Shown here: positions 41,540 through 51,449 of the stretch, piece after piece
Layout of the letters: each line of letters starts with the position of its first letter
Numbering within the stretch: the first letter of the stretch is position 1
Assembly (NCBI RefSeq): GCF_052857255.1
Contig: NC_135502.1
Location: 189,607,257 to 189,671,256 of the forward strand
DNA: 64,000 nt
Direction of reading: 5' to 3'
Source: Amblyomma americanum
Lineage: Eukaryota; Arthropoda; Arachnida; Ixodida; Ixodidae
The notes under the pieces: generated by a model
The model's input: the letters and a program-made list of their open reading frames with translations, nothing else
Database searches by the model: none
Told to the model about the DNA's origin: nothing
Position numbers and translations under genes: made by a program

Positions 41540-43685
41540 CATTATTTTCTCAGGCATTATATATAAATATGGAGCTAGAGGTACGGGTTCGTTTCTCGTG
41601 CATTCTCCCCGTCGTAAATTTATTTAAACGCACTGCACGCTTTCTTGCCGGGCCTTTGGCAGGAGTGGGCATTTAACACAGTAAGAAAAGAAACTAAAAA
41701 ATATATCAGGCGCTGAAGAATAAACTGCAAAATAAACAACAGAAAAAACTTTTCCCAGCGGAGTGATTTAGCAGGGAGTCCGTTCGATATGAAATCACGG
41801 AATATGGGCTTGAGCGCCGAGGATTGATAAAACTATGAGGCAATCAGCAATGATGGCGGCTAATGTGTTGCATAGGGAAACCGTGCGAGGAAAAGAAATT
41901 ATGAAATGCGTTAATGAGGCGAATATTGAAAGACTTAGCTGATATCGTGTGCGCGTGAGTTCCAATTTGCCGCTTCAAGAGAATCCAGAACGATGACCAC
42001 CTAAACAAGCTTAGAATGCTTAGAGTCAACATCTTGTAGTTTTTGAGCTCATGGTGTGTAGCGCCAACGCACGTGCTAAGTTGAAACTTGAATTTCATAT
42101 CGAGAAACTCCAGACTACCTACTTTAGGCCCGTCATAGCTGAACCTCAGGTTCAGGGGCCTTGATTGAAATTACTGTAATGATGTTATTACGGAGTACAA
42201 CACCGGGCAAGCTAGAGTCGATACTGCCACCTGATAGTCGTCCGCGTACTGTATGATGCTTGCAGTACTGCCCCAGTCTCTTTCCAGTGCCTTGTCCACT
42301 CCACCTAAACACACCCAGGCAGCACATGCCATTTGCCCGCTATTGTAAACGCGTTTTCATTCCGGGATTCTAAAGTGGGCCGTTCTTGCCAATGCATTCG
42401 ATAACACGTTCATTAATGGGCCGGCTATGCCCTTTATTCACCAACATTGGCACACACACACACCGGTGAACAACGTTCAACGATGAACAGCCAAAAATAT
42501 GGCCCACGAACATCGCGTACAACCTGGAATACGCTGGCGAATATTATCTGCGCTGTTGCGAATGCTGGACAGAGTGGCATACATCATGACAAATTGCTCA
42601 ATGTTGTCACGCCAAATTTTTATGGTTTGTGCACATAAGACAAGTCTTGGTATAAGTTTGTCGATATTGTCCTAGCAGTTGGGATGCCTCCCCAACAACG
42701 TAAGCACTGTAATCGCTGACAAATATTACCCTGCCGCTTGCGATGGGTAGCCGGTATTGCACTCATCTTTCGATGCGTTGGTCAATACTGTCCCACCTGT
42801 AACGATCGCTGATAAAAAATGTGTATATCCTGGCTCATGTTCTTTAACCTCCTCCGTGTTACGTTTGACCTCCAAATTGGACACATCCGGGCACTACTTG
42901 CTCAGTATTCTCCAACCAATTTTGATGGCTCGTCGACATTGAACATGTCATTGTTCGGCCTGTACGCGTGATGTCGCGCGAGCTATGTATTGTAATATTC
43001 TACTTCATAAGTCATGCGAACTAGAATTTGCTTAGCCCGCAGTGCCCAGAAAGAGAGAAAAAAACAGCTGCAAAATAAAACTATCAGTTCTATGAGTATA
43101 GCAGAGAGAGCCATGCGTAGTGTGACCTCACAAAGTAAGCAGCGCCGAGCGCGGCCGAATGGTGCGGCAGATGTGAGCGAGCCGGCCACGTTATTCGTAT
43201 GTACTTGGGTCTTTGAATCGGACCCTTTTCAGAGCCTGCCCTCCTCTTCGTTCCTAAGTACCTCAGATTTGCGTCATCGTTGTCAGCAGCAGCAGCACCG
43301 TTATCCGCAGGACAGAATCTTCCTTTCTGTCTCTCACGATTGTTGTACGCTGGGTAACTGAGTTTGGTTGAGCTGCCGCCCAGCTCCTGCGCAAAGAGCG
43401 CCGTGTATGCTTCCCATGCGCGTGCATGCTTCCCAGCCATTCTACATGGCGCAGAGCGACCCTTCGTCCGTTTCCGTTGCCGTTACCTCACCGGTAAGCA
43501 GTAAGCATCTGCGGGAGCGACGAATGGTCCGCAGAGTGTGGGGATCCGCAGGAGAGAAAAGCCAACAAGGAGACGCGCCACACGGATGTACGGCAGAAGA
43601 CAGAGAACAGATCCACGGGTGCCCGTGTTCCTAAAGAGTACATCCGCTTTTGCGTCCATTCGAATGCGCTGCCATGTAAATTTTG
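41540..43685. other. No recognisable gene
   Basis: Short ORFs only. A 116-codon minus-strand frame (43440-43090) and overlapping plus frames lie in a moderately GC-rich part that could be an exon or untranslated region of a host transcript, but no domain, signal or splice pattern supports a gene call. Confidence 0.35.
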
Positions 43686-43689
43686 TTGC

Positions 43690-43927
43690 TTGGACAGCCG
43701 TCGCCGTAGCTCAGTTGGTAAGAAAACCGGACGCGATATTCGGAGGTCGTGGGTTCGGTTCCCACCGGCGGCATGGTTGTTTTTTCTGCTGCTTTGTAAG
43801 TAATCTTCTTTAGGCGATAGATTAATCAAAGTATTTTTATCCCACTGATTAGCACTACACATTAAAAAATTAAAAACATTCCCCTATGCACCTTGGTTTC
43901 GGTGACTGTTGGCTCCCTCATAAGTTT
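43690..43927 (+). repeat. tRNA-derived SINE (type 2), copy 1
   Basis: The head at 43700-43773 folds as a tRNA: a 7-bp acceptor stem (GTCGCCG with CGGCGGC, one G-U), D arm remains (GCTCAGTTGG), anticodon stem CCGGA/TTCGG, and T arm GTGGG-TTCGGTT-CCCAC. The body after the head (ATGGTTGTTTTTTCTGCTGC...) is shared with the second copy 498 bp away, which shows a SINE rather than a functional tRNA gene. Position 33 is G, not U, and no CCA-competent context or terminator follows directly. Confidence 0.8.
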
Positions 43928-44187
43928 GTCAAAACGAGTCCCTCATTTCCTTTACCTTGTCTGATAATTGCTTAACGAGGATATCGGTTCTGGCAGTCTT
44001 GATGCCATAGGTAGCATAAGAGGACTCTCGCAATGTTTTCCGCCCTCGCCATTAGATGACGTTCCACGTCACACTCGCGGCAATACAGGACGTGCTACGT
44101 CCGCCGCTATGGACGAGGGTGGCGCTGGTGAACACTCTCAAGGTTCGCTTACACCCGATAAACATAAATACCCACGTGAGCGGCAGA

Positions 44188-44424
44188 TTGGACAGCCGTC
44201 GCCGTAGCTCAGTTGGTAAGAGCACCGGACGCGTGATTCAGAGGTCGTGAGTTCGGTTCCCACCGGCGGCATGGTTGTTTTTTCTGCTGCTTTATAAGTA
44301 AACTTCTTTAGGCGATAAATTAATGTAAGTATTATTATCCCACTCATTAGCACTGCACATTAAAAAAATAAACAAATACATTCCCCTATGCACCTCGGTT
44401 TCGGTGACACTGTCGGCTCCTTTC

Positions 44425-44428
<4 letters not shown>
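44188..44428 (+). repeat. tRNA-derived SINE (type 2), copy 2
   Basis: Same head (44198-44271, with a better D arm GCTC...GAGC) and same ~160-bp body as copy 1, ending in TCGGCTCCTTTCATAATATA and running straight into a TA microsatellite. Boxes A (TAGCTCAGTTGG) and B (GTTCGGTTCCC) are recognisable. The anticodon stem has one mismatch, and U33 is missing. Confidence 0.82.

Positions 44429-44474
<46 letters not shown>
44427..44474. repeat. (TA)n microsatellite
   Basis: About 23 uninterrupted TA dinucleotides directly at the 3-prime end of SINE type 2 copy 2. Probably grew from the SINE tail. Confidence 0.95.
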
Positions 44475-44475
<1 letters not shown>

Positions 44476-44479
44476 GACG

Positions 44480-45040
44480 AGAAAAGAGGGAAGCGGCGCG
44501 GGTGATCCTCGTCAAAGAAAGGTTACTGCTGATGGTCTCAAATATAATTATGCTTATTGGTTACTTATGTATTGCCTATATTGATTATTTTATCCTTAAT
44601 GTGAATTATCTGCCATAATTCCTAGGTATTCTCATTCATTCACTTTCTGTATGCATTTCTGGCGTGTCCATTTGTTCTGTGTTGTGAGCTAATTGCTTGT
44701 CGGAGTTCCGGTTGCGTAGAGCGCGACGTTGGCAGGTGCCAAAGCCTCTTTTTTCACGTATACGTGATGTTTTGTATTCAGAATCATCATACAGAACTAA
44801 GTTACCTTTCCTTCTAGCCCCCATGGCGGAGTGGTGCGCTCCAGTGCGCAGCGCATGCAGAAAAAGCAGGCATTGGAGTGCCATGGACACGCTTTTTTCG
44901 AGAACTTTTTCAACGCGCTCGCCACGGCTGCCGCGGCGTGCAGCCCGTTTATTATTGCGAAGCAATACTACTTTAGGTCGCACTTCAGCCCGTTCCGTGG
45001 CGAGGCGGTGGTAGGCACCATTGACCTTTAGCGTGACCTC
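44480..45040. other. GC-rich stretch without an assigned gene
   Basis: Overlapping ORFs on both strands (139 codons minus, 45055-44636; 105 and 66 codons plus). The plus frame ending YYFRSHFSPFRGEAVVGTIDL and the minus frame rich in Arg are mutually exclusive readings of the same DNA. No domain is recognised in any. Confidence 0.3.
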
Positions 45041-45045
45041 GCTGC

Positions 45046-45331
45046 GTGACGTCACACCACGTGACCAAGAGTGACGTCACACCAGCTGTGTAAAAACGGG
45101 GCCCCATCTCACGCCGTCGCGAGGCGAGGCGGTAGCCACCAACGACGGCCCAACTCCCGCTCCTCTCACCAGGGGCGCTACGGTCGGTGTGACGTCACAC
45201 CAGCTGTGTAAAAACGGGGCCCCATCTCACGCCGTCGCGAGGCGAGGCGGTAGCCACCAACGGCGGCCTAACTCCCGCTCCTCTCACCAGGGGTGCTACG
45301 GTCAGAGTGACGTCACACCAGCTGTATAAAA
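45046..45331 (+). promoter_or_regulatory. 118-bp tandem repeat with CRE sites, ending in a TATA box
   Basis: The perfect CRE palindrome TGACGTCA recurs within GTGACGTCAC at 45046, 45071, 45189 and 45307; the last three are exactly 118 bp apart. Each of these three is followed by CCAGCTGT (an E-box). The first two full units then read GTAAAAACGGGGCC; the third reads GTATAAAACAGC, a clear TATA box at 45325-45331. An additional CACGTG E-box is at 45058. A possible initiator, TCATAC, starts near 45358. CRE and E-box factor binding is inferred from the motifs only. Confidence 0.6.
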
Positions 45332-45377
45332 CAGCTCCGCTGCTCTCGCCAAGGCAGTCATACAGCCAGATGTTACG

Positions 45378-45545
45378 ATGGTGCCTACGAACAAAGCAGC
45401 TCGGCAGAATGCAAAGAGGAAGCATCATCGAGCTACGGAGACGGAAGAAGAACGAGAAGAACGACTTTCTAAGCGGCGTGCTTCGCAATCACCAGGCTTA
45501 ACCAAGCTAAGCCACGGCCGTTTATTTTTTCGACGACTTCCCTAG
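45378..45545 (+). CDS. Small basic protein with an STPR-like motif (55 aa), unknown role
   Basis: The ATG at 45378 lies ~50 bp after the TATA box. The product is very basic. The core HRATETEEEREERLSKRRA resembles one 23-residue STPR unit (R-x-x-E-T-x-E-x-R-x-x-R-L), a DNA-binding repeat of silkworm FMBP-1 that also occurs in several arthropod repeat-encoded proteins. Only one unit is present, and the frame ends 15 residues later. A shorter overlapping frame starts at ATG 45370 in another phase and lacks the motif. It may be the first exon of a larger ORF or a remnant of a mobile element. Confidence 0.4.
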   Translation: MVPTNKAARQNAKRKHHRATETEEEREERLSKRRASQSPGLTKLSHGRLFFRRLP

Positions 45546-46310
45546 CTTTCACTGCCGCCTCCTTTCCTCGGCACCCCGCGAAGAAAGGCGCGCGTCTATA
45601 CTTGCCCTTTTTTTCCCTCCCTCTCTTCGGGCACACGAGGGATTCTTCCCATTACTGTTTTCTCATCCCCCCTATCGCAGCGCAGCGACCATCACCTCAT
45701 CAGAGAAAGGTTACTGCACGCGCCGCTTCCCCCTTTCTCCCATCGTCACCAAGAGCAAAATTCTCTTGACCTTGCGAGCTTGTCGAGGCTTCTGTCTTCT
45801 ATACACAGTCTGCCTGTTTCCCACGGCTTGCCACATCCCACTGGAACATCTACGTCTGTTTACTGATAGAGCATACGGCCGTTCGGACCTGGTTTTTCAA
45901 TTCTGCAGTGATACGTTTTCGTAGGTATCGCCAACCAGTTGGAGCCATCTGCTGAACACGTGATTTAATTTCTGGTGTATTTGTTTTGAATTATTGTAGA
46001 TATCATTTTGCACGCAAATATAACTTCCGACCCGCAATGTGTAGAATACAAGCTGTTATGAACTAGCTCACGTAAGATTTTCAGCAGTTTTCAAGATATG
46101 TTTTTGAACCACAAATGTACTTTTACCGGCATAGCATTGTCAGCGTTGTATTACATCAGAACATAGCTAAGATGTAATAACTAGCAGGCTGGTTAGGCAA
46201 TATCGAATAATTACCTTTTATACCAATATTTATTGAGGTGCGTGTAACGCACCGTAACATCCACATCCGTTTTTATTGTTTGAAGACGGGGTAATCCTCG
46301 GCGCTGCGGC
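45546..46310. other. No recognisable gene
   Basis: Pyrimidine-rich, then AT-rich sequence with short ORFs and no repeat that I can name. It ends at the 12-bp SINE target duplication (46311-46322). Confidence 0.4.
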
Positions 46311-46322
46311 CCAACAACTTTT

Positions 46323-46585
46323 AATAATAATAATTGGTTTTGGGGGGAAAGGAAATGGCGCAGTATCTGTCTCATATATCGTTGGACACCTGAACCGCGC
46401 TGTAAGGGAAGGGATAAAGGAGGGAGTGAAAGAAGAAAGGAAGAATGAGGTCCCGTAGTGGAGGGCTCCGGAATAATTTCGACCACCTGGGGATCTTTAA
46501 CGTGCATTGGCACCGCACAGCACACGGGCGCCTTAGCGTTTTTCCTCCATAAAAACGCAGCCGCCGCGGTCGGGTTCGAACCCGG
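46323..46585 (-). repeat. tRNA-derived SINE (type 1), 3-prime part, minus strand
   Basis: A well-preserved copy, 318 bp in all, split by Gypsy-C. This part carries the (ATT)n tail at 46321-46335, the body, and box B (GGTTCGAACC at 46573-46582). The other part, with box A, is at 51195-51249. The 12-bp duplication CCAACAACTTTT flanks the reconstructed SINE at 46311-46322 and 51250-51261. Confidence 0.9.
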
Positions 46586-46729
46586 TGTGATATGTTATCA
46601 GTTCTAGCACGTGCCTATGACGTAGGACCGTCTCGGCACATGCTATAAAAGCAGAGGCGTCGTGGAATAAAACACATTCGTTCCTGCCCTCGCTCGTGCG
46701 TCGTGTCTTCTCTCGGCCACGACAGAACA
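46586..46729 (+). repeat. Gypsy-C 5-prime LTR
   Basis: 144 bp, TGTGATATG...GACAGAACA. It contains TATAAAAG (~46644) and AATAAA (~46666), plausible promoter and polyadenylation signals. TGGCGACGACG immediately after is the expected primer-binding position. Confidence 0.9.
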
Positions 46730-46834
46730 ACTGGCGACGACGATGGGATGATGCCACGATTCTGAAGCAAGCACCGGCGCAGCGCTGCAGCGGAACGGAC
46801 GGCCGGCCCACGATAAGAAGGCAAGCGTTTCAAA

Positions 46835-47600
46835 ATGGCACTCCCTGTAGCTTCGCAACGTTTCGGAAGCATGCCAGAGTTTAACCCAAGAAGCGACGAT
46901 ATCAAGTCGTATTTCGAGAGGTTTGAGAATTTTGTGGCCCTTAACGACGTTCCGGAAACAAAGAAGTTGAGCTTGTTCTTGAACGTAGTAGGCAGTACAG
47001 TGTACGGGGAGCTCAAGAAAATTCTAGTCCCTGACAGTCCTAGTGACAAGACCTTCGCAGACATAAAGGGTACTTGAACAACACTTCAGTTCCGAGTACT
47101 CAGTAATAGCCGAACGTTGCAAGTTCAACAAACGCACGCAGCAGGAAGGAGAATGCGTCAACGAATTCATGACGGAACTTAAACATCTGGCGCGTAATTG
47201 TGAGTTCAAGGCGTTTCTGAATGATGCTTTGAGGGATCGCCTGGTGGCAGGATTGCGCGACCAAGAGACTCAGAGGATATTTTTCGCAACGGAAAACTTA
47301 ACCTTTGAAAAAGCTTGCAAGATTGCGCTCGAAAAAGAACTTGCTGCGAAGCAAACAAAGGAGCTGCATTGCCAGGCAGAATGCTCGGCCGACGTAAATG
47401 TGGTTCGAGGAAGAGTGGAACGAAAGCCAGGCTGTCAGGAAGAGGAAAAGAAAAGGTGCAAAATCGGACAGTTTGTTATCGCTGTGGAAAAGGGCACGAT
47501 TCAGACAAGTGCTGGTATCGCAACGCGAAGTGCCGCGCATGTGCAAAGACGGGGCACCTACGAACGATGTGCCAACAGAGAGAAAGTCGTCCGGTGAACT
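46835..47600 (+). pseudogene. gag: Gypsy-C gag (two frameshifts)
   Basis: ATG 46835. The capsid begins FGSMPEFNPRSDDIKSYFER and LSLFLNVVGSTVYGELKKIL. One base appears to be missing near 47075, ending this frame with TGA. The next frame continues EFMTELKHLARNCEF...LRDRLVAGLRDQETQRIFF to ~47450. A second one-base change near a run of As restores the frame that carries CYRCGKGHDSDKCW and CRACAKTGHLRTMC, a zinc knuckle plus a second CCHC-like motif. Gag is clearly recognisable and only lightly damaged. Confidence 0.85.
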
Positions 47601-47602
47601 AC

Positions 47603-49905
47603 GCTGAAGCGACGGACGAAGAATCTGATGATTCTCAGGCATTTCACGTCGTGCTATGCACGAATGATAAGAAGCGAGGCTATAAGGTTTCCGTGCAGAT
47701 TGAAGGGAAGACCCTTCCTATGCTTTTGGATACGGGCGCAGCTGTCACGTTGATGCCTGAAAGAGTTTTCAAGCAATGGTTTCCGCAGAATAAATGCAAG
47801 CCAACCAAAGCAGTTTTGAAAACGTATACAGGTGAGCCTGTAAAGCTGCGAGGAAAGGCGACCATGACCGTTGAGCATAACGGCTGCAAGGCTGAACTTC
47901 CACTGCATATAGTAGAGGACCAGGGCAAGGCTATGCCTACACTTCTAGGCCGGGATTGGCTTGAAAAGTTGCAACTTGACTGGAAAACCGTCAGTGCTAT
48001 CACAGAAAACACTGATGTCGATTCTCTGCGAAAGACATTTCCAGAAGTTTTCCGTACAACACCAGGAATAGTCCGCAATTTCGAAGCCAAAATAGCCATA
48101 GACCAGAACTGTACGCCTGTGTTCTGCAAAGCTCGGTCTGTGCCGTTCGCTACTAAAGAGGCAGTCAGCGAAGAACTTGGTAAGCTGGAAAGTCAAGGCA
48201 TTTTAAGAAAGGTCGCCAGCAGCAAGTGGGCGACGCCCATCGTACCGGTTCCGAAGCGTGGAGGTGGAATCAGAATTTGTGGAGACTACAAAGTAACAAT
48301 CAATGCAGTACTCAAGACTGATTGTTACCCGCTCCCGCTTCCTGAGGATTTGTACTCAGTGCTAGCCGGTGGTAAGGTGTTTTGTGTGCTGGACTTGTCC
48401 TCTGCGTACCAGCAAGTGCCTCTCAGTGAAGATTCCAAGCCACTGCTCACGATAAATACACATCAGGGGTTGTACCAATTCCAAAGGCTCCCATTTGGAA
48501 TTGCGAGCGCACCAGCTTTATTTCAGGCCATGATGGATAAAGTACTAGAAGGAATTCCTAACGTCGGGTGCTATATAGACGACGTCATCATCACCGGCAA
48601 CAGTACAAAAGATTGCTACACAACTGCCACAAAAGTTCTGAAAAGACTTAGCGACCACAACATAACGCTCAAAGAGGAAAAATGCAAGTTTTTTCGTGAT
48701 TCAGTTGTCTACCTAGGGCACAAGCTTCGAAGGAGGGCATCTATCCCACCGCTGAAAAGATAAAAGCAGTACGAGACGCCCCGGAGCCCAGCAACATCAC
48801 AGAACTCAGGGCCTACTTGGGTCTACTAAACTTTTATGGCAAGTTTTTGCCGAATTTGGCAACTGTGGTAGCTCCTCTTTACCAGCTTCTTCAAAAAAAC
48901 CACAAGTGGAAATGGACGAAACAGTGCAAGAAAGCATTCGAAACAACTAAGGGAATGATTTTGAACAGTGAAGTGTTAGCCTTCTATGACGTCACAAAGC
49001 CACTTGGACTTAGTTGCGATTCTTCCGCTTACGGCTTGGGAGCTGTGATTTTTCATGAAATGCCAGACGGAACGGAACGGCCTGTCGCATTCGCGTCTCG
49101 TACTTTAACAAGCAGCGAACGGAACTATGCTCAAGGGGAGAAAGAAGCGCTCGCGCTTATATTCGGCTTGCGACGGTTTCATCGTTATCTGTATGGGCGC
49201 AAGTTCAACCTATACACCGACCATCAGCCGCTTATCGGACTTCTTGATAAACCACTGCCAACTTTAGCAGCTGCACGGATGCAGAGATGGGCACTGACGC
49301 TAAGAGCATATCAGTACGATCTCAAGTTCAGGAACGGCAAGAAAATGGAAGTCGCTGATGCACTGTCACGGCTACCGCTGCCGACAGCCTCAGGCAACGA
49401 CGAGCCGGTGTGTTTGGCTGTTTTTGACGCAACCCCGCTGACAGCTAAAGAAGTCGCTCGAGAAACGAAGCGAGACCCCCTTCTAACACGCGTTTTAAGC
49501 TACGTTCTTTTGGGATGGCCAGAGCATTACTCTGAAGAGCTGCGACCGTTTTTCACACGGAAAGATGAACTGTCTGCTGAACAAGGATGCGTAACTTGGA
49601 GCAATCGAGTGATTGTGCCGAGAACCCTGCAGGAACATGTGCTCTCTCTGCTGCACGAAGGACATCCAGGGATGACTCGTATGAAGATGTTGGCACGGGC
49701 ATACGTGTGGTGGCCTTTCCTCGACAAAGACATAGAAGAAACCGTTCGGAATTGCCAAGTTTGTCAAAGCACTCGGCCAGCAAAGTCGGCCGGGCCTCTG
49801 CAACCATGGAGGTATCCAACAAAAATTTGGGAAAGAATTCACGCTGACTACGCTGTAAAAGACGGCGTCAATCTGCTAGTAGTGGTCGACGCATATTCTA
49901 AATAG
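47603..49905 (+). pseudogene. pol: Gypsy-C pol: protease, RT, RNase H, integrase N-part
   Basis: The protease DTG is at 47729-47737 (MLLDTGAAVTLMP). RT has KWATPIVPVPKRGGGIRICGDY, DLSSAYQQVPL and YIDD at 48572-48583. A one-base deletion near 48725, just after VYLGHKL, moves the frame. The next frame (to 49905) has the RT thumb (LRAYLGLLNFYGKF), RNase H (LSCDSSAYGLGAVIF, EKEALALIFGLRRFHRYLYGR, TDHQPL), and the integrase HHCC (HEGHPGMTRMK...CQVCQ). It stops at a TAG (49903-49905) where the family usually has Trp. Confidence 0.88.
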
Positions 49906-51004
49906 ATTGAAGTGTTCGGCATGACATCGACAACTACCGCTAGAACATTGGAAAAACTGGGCACTCTCTTCGCGGCCTACGGCTACCCCGAAGAAGTAGT
50001 TACCGACAACGGCCCGCAATTCACTTCGGATGAATTTGAACAGTTCATGAGGCACAGGGATATCAAACACACGAGGACACCTCCGTATCATGCAGCTTCA
50101 AATGGAGCCGCAGAGAGACTCGTAAGAACGACGAAGGAAGCGCTCCTAAAACAGGTTCTGCACGATAAAAATGAGAGAGTAAAGAGTACAGTACAAGACC
50201 GCCTGAATAAATTTGTTTTGTTATCGAAACACCCCACATTCGATGACTTTGCGGACGCCTGCTGAAGTTTTCCTCAAGCGTCTGCCCCGAATTACTTTGT
50301 CTCTTCTCAAAAGAAGCTTTGCAGGGGACATGGCGGAGCGTCAGAGACTAGACACGGAACAACGTAACGTCCGAAGAGGATGCGCTGAATCCTTCTCCGT
50401 GGGCGATGCAGTCTACGTGAAAACTACACGTGGTGAGCCTGTATCGTGGCTTGAAGGTACTGTTGAACAAGTTGTGAGCCCAGTCACGTACATGATTAGG
50501 GTTCAAGGCCGACTACAGTTCACTCACGTTGATCACCTGCGGACCAGAAAGACCAGCGTATGGACTGAAGCCACCAATCATACGACAGCACTAACCGGTC
50601 AGAAGAAAGATGGGGCGAATGGTCTAGGATGTTCAGAAGATCCGCGATGGGTTTCCGAAGATTTGTCTTCTCAAGAGGTCTTTTCCAGGTCCCTGGATCG
50701 GACAATCGAAGTGCAGAGCCAACCTTCTCCAAGAAGAGATCCAACTCGGGGGACCTCTTCAGAGTCAAGGGTGTCCGCCGACCAACAGACTCCTCGGGCC
50801 CTGCTACCAAGACCACCACAGGACCCACAAGCAGTGGCAGGTGGAGGGCGTGCAGAGCGCGGCGAGACCAGATCTAACGGCACAGCACATGAGGAGCCTA
50901 CCCCTACAGGAAACCAGTCATCAGCAGTAGCATTGCGACGAAGCACCCGTGCGCGAAACCCTCCCGAGAGATACACTACAGTAGGCTTCAGGAAGAAGAG
51001 ATAG
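49906..51004 (+). pseudogene. pol: Gypsy-C pol: integrase core and C-terminus
   Basis: The frame continues after the TAG with the DDE core (VVTDNGPQFTSDEFEQF, PYHAASNGAAERLVRTTKEAL). A frame change near 50215 leads to NTPHSMTLRTPAEVFLKRLPR and SVGDAVYVKT, the integrase C-terminal SH3-like region. The last ~150 residues are Pro/Ser/Arg-rich (ending TRARNPPERYTTVGF), a tail common in this group. No chromodomain or env is visible. Confidence 0.82.
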
Positions 51005-51032
51005 TAGTAATTAAAATGACTTTTGTTTCACT

Positions 51033-51045
51033 AAGAAGGGAAGAA
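51033..51045 (+). promoter_or_regulatory. Gypsy-C polypurine tract
   Basis: AAGAAGGGAAGAA directly abuts the 3-prime LTR. Confidence 0.8.
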
Positions 51046-51189
51046 TGTGATATGTTATCAGTTCAAGCACGTGCCTATGACGTAGGACCGTCTCGGCACA
51101 TGCTATAAAAGCAGAGGCGTCGTGGAATAAAACACATTCGTTCCTGCCCTCGCTCGTGCGTCGTGTCTTCTCTCGGCCACGACAGAACA
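51046..51189 (+). repeat. Gypsy-C 3-prime LTR
   Basis: 144 bp, one substitution from the 5-prime LTR by eye, followed by the CCCGG duplication. Confidence 0.9.
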
Positions 51190-51194
51190 CCCGG

Positions 51195-51249
51195 GAACTC
51201 CGGATCAGTAGTCGAGCGCCCTAACCACTGAGCCACCGCGGCGGGGGAA
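51195..51249 (-). repeat. tRNA-derived SINE (type 1), tRNA head, minus strand
   Basis: Box A (TGGCTCAGTGG in reverse complement, 51225-51235) and the 5-prime end of the SINE split by Gypsy-C, directly followed by the 12-bp target duplication at 51250-51261. Confidence 0.9.
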
Positions 51250-51449
51250 CCAACAACTTTTGGTGTTTTGCAATTTTGCTTTTTTTTATATTTTTTCTGC
51301 AGAAGTTTCTATACCTGCATAGTTCTCGAAAGCGCATTTATTAAGGCGAAAGCCGTTAACTGCTCATGCCCGCGGCCACTATCTTGTTAACGTCCGTCCG
51401 TGACATTTTGTTTAGTCGCTACTACTAAAGATAGGAGAAAAAGAATGAT

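Larger units (their letters stand above)
46586..51189 (+). mobile_element. Gypsy-C: young Ty3/gypsy element with broken ORFs
   Basis: 4.6 kb bounded by 144-bp LTRs that differ at one position by eye (TTCTAGCAC versus TTCAAGCAC). Flanking duplication CCCGG at 46581-46585 and 51190-51194, inside a SINE. Order: gag with zinc knuckles, protease, RT, RNase H, integrase, polypurine tract. Four single-base frame changes (~47075, ~47440-47470, ~48725, ~50215) and one TAG (49903) interrupt the coding sequence. A different lineage from Gypsy-A and Gypsy-B (YIDD instead of YLDD, two CCHC-type motifs). Confidence 0.92.

Noticed and set aside
43700..44271. Functional tRNA genes
   Set aside because: The fold is good but U33 is missing, and the anticodon differs between copies and is not a clean match for its stem. 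Both carry the same ~160-bp non-tRNA body, so they are SINE heads.
44636..45055. 139-codon Arg-rich minus ORF as a host gene
   Set aside because: The opposite strand is equally open, there is no family signature, and it abuts a repeat array. Left unassigned.
46573..46582. tRNA gene on the minus strand
   Set aside because: The A and B boxes belong to a SINE split by Gypsy-C; no complete tRNA exists in either half.
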